DNA of 64,000 nt from Himantopus leucocephalus (taxonomy: Eukaryota; Chordata; Aves; Charadriiformes; Recurvirostridae), in the NCBI GenBank assembly GCA_003993805.1, contig RSEF01000005.1:34680276-34744275 (forward strand). Direction: 5' to 3'. The position numbers and the translations under genes are program-made. Under the pieces are notes generated by a model, which saw nothing but the letters and a program-made list of their open reading frames with translations, was not told where the DNA came from and ran no database searches. The first letter of the stretch is position 1. The number at the start of each line of letters is the position of its first letter. This document shows, in pieces, positions 61,276 to 64,000 of the stretch.

Positions 61276-61363
61276 ACTCTCATATTCTACAATAATTTAA
61301 TGTATTTTATACACATACCACTCTCGTATTCTATAATAATTGAATATATTTTATACATGTACC
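61276..61363. repeat. 44-bp tandem duplication, two imperfect copies
   Basis: ACTCTCATATTCTACAATAA... (61276-61319) is followed directly by ACTCTCGTATTCTATAATAA... (61320-61363), both ending TACC. About six substitutions separate them. No N lies between, unlike the assembly-linked duplications. Confidence 0.9.
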
Positions 61364-61967
61364 AGCATATATGCATCTATGACTTGATTTTGTCTGTTGA
61401 AGCTTTCAGCTTTTCCTTGTGACCTCAGTTCTTTCCCTCTGACAGCTGCCAAATCCCAGTTTCAGCCATCCTTCAGGCATATTTTTCTCAGTTTTCTCCT
61501 CCGCACTGTCTGAACCCAGTAGCACAAACTTAAAAAACAAAAAAGTGGTTCGATAGAGCTTAGTGCACGGTTTGTAGCAAATGGCTTTAAAAGGAGAAGG
61601 TTGTGTTGGAAATAGCCTTGTCTGTTATGTACACCAGGAACGATTACCTGGCTACTTCTGGCAACTATCTGACTTGTTGCAGTTTTCCAAAAGCATGCTT
61701 AGCTGTTGTTAAACCAAATGTTTATTTTAAGGAATCCATGCATTTAGGAATGCATGAATTATCCTTGTAAGATCAGCTGAAGAAGGATGAAGATAGAAAG
61801 ATGTCAGAAAACTTCCTATTAGTGAATCAGGGATTGAAAAAAAACATGGTATGATTCTTAAAGATATAGTTAACCCTTCAAAATACTTATTTTTTCATAT
61901 ACGTATAGCTGACAAGTTGTTTGCTTCCTTCCCATCTTTTCCTTTTGCGATTCAACAACAGTATATT

Positions 61968-62036
61968 ACTTGTTATATTATGTTATGTTATATTATATTT
62001 ATTATATTATACTACACCATACTATACTATGTGTAG
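61968..62036. repeat. AT-rich short tandem repeat (TATTA/TATAC types)
   Basis: Imperfect 5-base units such as TTATATTATGTTATGTTATA and ACTACACCATACTATACTAT, just upstream of a diverged CR1 fragment. Confidence 0.85.
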
Positions 62037-62069
62037 TAATACTGGGGTAGAATACCCGGAGCTTCCAGT

Positions 62070-62650
62070 GGGTGGAAAAAAAAAGTGGTAGTCAACAGTT
62101 CAAAGTCTAAATAGTGTTCCTCTGGGGTTGATACTTGGGATGGTACTGTTAACATCTTAATCAACAACTTGGACAATGGGATTGAATACATGCCTAGTAG
62201 AAGTGTGGATGACTGTAATTTGGATAGCGGGTGATGCATTGGAGGGCAGGGCTGCTATTCAGAGATACCTAGACAAGCAACTGATAACAGGAGCCTCATG
62301 AAATTGAACAGAAATGAAGGAAAAGTCCTGCAGCTAGGATGGCATAGTCCCATGCAGCAGTGTAGGATGGGGACTGACTGTCTAGGTAGTAAATCTGCAA
62401 AGAAGTAACTAGAGGTCCTGATTGTCAGCAATCTAAATATAAATTGGAAGTTCACCATTAAGCAATGAAGGCTAACTACAGAGAAGGCTGCATTAGGATG
62501 GTTGTAGCCTGCAGGTGTTCAAAACGTGACTGCACAAGGCCCTCAGCAAACTGGTCTAATGTCTAAGTGAGCCTTGCTCTAGGCATGAGGTTGAATTAGG
62601 TGACACTGGAAGTCATTTCCAACCTAAATTTTTGTCTGATTATATGACTA
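62070..62650 (+). mobile_element. CR1 LINE fragment, strongly diverged
   Basis: GTTCCTCTGGGGTTGATACT, CATCTTAATCAACAACTTGG, GCTATTCAGAGATACCTAGA and AGGAGCCTCATGAAATTGAA line up in order with the CR1 ORF2 region after the reverse-transcriptase core. The end ACTGGAAGTCATTTCCAACC...TCTGATTATATGACT is the 3' tail. The middle of the 3' half appears deleted. Many changes suggest an old insertion. Confidence 0.75.
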
Positions 62651-63956
62651 GTATTAAAATCAAAGATTTACTGACAGAATAACAGAAAGGAAGCAGCATT
62701 ATTATAGAAAAAAGAACTCCTTGCTATAAAACTTTCTCTTCAGGAGATCATTAATGGTGCTGTATGGAAGAGCAATTAAGACACTGTAATTTTAGTAGAT
62801 GAAAGAAAGCAAGTGGTACTTCAGTGCCATTGGCATGCCCCCTCCCATGTAAGTAAGCTTGTCACTGATATAAAAATTATTGTTGTTGCTTCCCTAACCG
62901 TTGCCAGAAAACGTTATGCATAACATTAGGGCAACCTGGAGACTCTTCTAAATTGCATGGAGGCTCTAAGTATGCAAGTAAGGAAACAATGGGACTAAAC
63001 CGAACTCTGCATCTTTGCTATTCATTTCTGTTATACATCATATGCTTCTTAACTGAAGATTAACCATCCTGTCTGTGAAACATTGTATTTAATTAGTGCC
63101 ATTGGCCAAAACGTGGATCAAAGCTGTCTGCTACCACTGAAGGACATGGTGTACAGTCACACCCAGTATCACAAAGTCCACCAAATCGCAGGGGATAACT
63201 GTATTACCTCTTGGAGTGTACCCTCAGCTAGGAAGTTCCACTTTATTGATGAGACATCTTAAAAAAGAAACATTAGGGAAAAATTAGAACTGCTGTGTTA
63301 TTTTAAGTAAAACCTTGCTTCCGTCAGTAATTGTGGTTCGTGGCTCAAGGCATGGAAAAGTAGAAGTCATTTATTGATACTGATGTTGAGAATGGGATCA
63401 GTCATCACTGTTAAGACTATCTGGAGCAGTTAGAGTACTTGAAATGAGTGTTTAAAGGGAAATTTGGAATTACTTTTTGGAGTTTTGAGGCTTCTTTCTA
63501 AGAAGCTGAAATGTGAAGATATAACTAAGGATCTGACGTAACAACATGAGGGACAAAGTGTGATGTTTTTATTTTTTTTTTATTCCCCACCAACACCACT
63601 TGCTGGGAAGAAAACCAAGGCTATCCTCTTAGTCTGCTACAAGACATATTAGTATTAAGGAAAATTACTGAATTATTACACAAGTGTATAGTAAATGATG
63701 TTCTGCATAGAATGCTTTAGGGCTTTTCATCTTCACTTCAGTATCATTAGGGCTATGTTCTGGTGAAAATGCACCAGGATAGTCTGTGATACAATTTAGA
63801 TGCCGGCAAGAATATTTTAGCATATATATCTTGGAAAGGGTTTTCTGCTGAAAATTTCATGTGTAGTTTATAAACACTTAAAAATCAGTCATAATGAGTT
63901 GATTTAAAATTACCATATACAGGAAAGTCTACTGCAAAAATGTTGTTGTGTCTGGA

Positions 63957-64000
63957 AGCATCTTGAGTACTGTGTTCAGTTTTGGGCCCCTCACCACAAG
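63957..64000 (+). mobile_element. CR1 LINE fragment, continues past the window
   Basis: CATCTTGAGTACTGTGTTCA followed by GTTTTGGGCCCCTCACCACA matches the CR1 ORF2 segment encoding LEYCVQFWAP(H/S)(H/Y). It is cut by the window edge. Confidence 0.85.

Larger units (their letters stand above)
58513..64000 (+). other. DPH6: DPH6 intron downstream of exon i (partial)
   Basis: At least 5.5 kb. I searched for an exon continuing the second RidA-like domain and found none. It contains two N-joined duplications (60293-60479, 60672-60804), G-rich runs (58610-58619, 60953-60969), a 44-bp tandem duplication (61276-61363), an AT-rich short repeat (61968-62036) and two CR1 fragments (62070-62650 and from 63957 on). 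Confidence 0.75.

Overview
This is AT-rich vertebrate DNA, most probably from a bird. Three things point that way: several CR1 LINE copies that end in the avian 3' tail (ATTCTATGATTCTATG), a 1.0-kb LTR resembling a family I know from songbirds and other neoavian birds, and long introns around short, well-conserved exons. The species cannot be named from the window.

The window lies inside one protein-coding gene on the + strand, DPH6 (ATPBD4, diphthine--ammonia ligase, the last step of diphthamine synthesis on elongation factor 2). Nine consecutive coding exons can be placed at 10965-11038, 13185-13303, 26538-26599, 34065-34159, 40697-40784, 49163-49310, 50565-50696, 54530-54659 and 58338-58512. 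They join in frame without a stop for 1023 nt (341 codons). The first five cover the middle and end of the ATP-binding (ATP_bind_4 / DUF71) domain. The N-terminal PP-loop exons are not in the window and must lie upstream. The last four carry a variable acidic linker, one complete RidA/YjgF-like domain and the start of a second. This is the long form of the enzyme, as in yeast, not the short mammalian form. At least one more exon must follow beyond 64000.

By region: 1-10964 is intron upstream of the first visible exon, with one CR1 tail and two assembly joins. 11039-40696 holds four introns, with possible conserved regulatory blocks near 12740-12990 and 15230-15480, a 42-nt hairpin at 12385-12426, a CR1 3' end at 22728-23031 and a solo LTR at 36445-37462. 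40785-49162 is an apparent GC-AG intron. 49163-58512 holds the linker and RidA exons. From 54 kb on, CR1 fragments are frequent (54000, 54990-55800, 55985, 56561, 62070-62650 and 63957 to the end).

Eight single N characters occur. Seven sit at or beside a near-identical direct duplication of about 40-155 bp, which looks like unmerged contig ends or haplotypes, not biology. No second gene, tRNA, rRNA, CRISPR array or CpG-island promoter was recognised. I found no previously undescribed system here. The points most worth a second look are the GC-AG intron with its possible short readthrough isoform, the RidA fusion, the strand-biased hairpin and the N-linked duplications.
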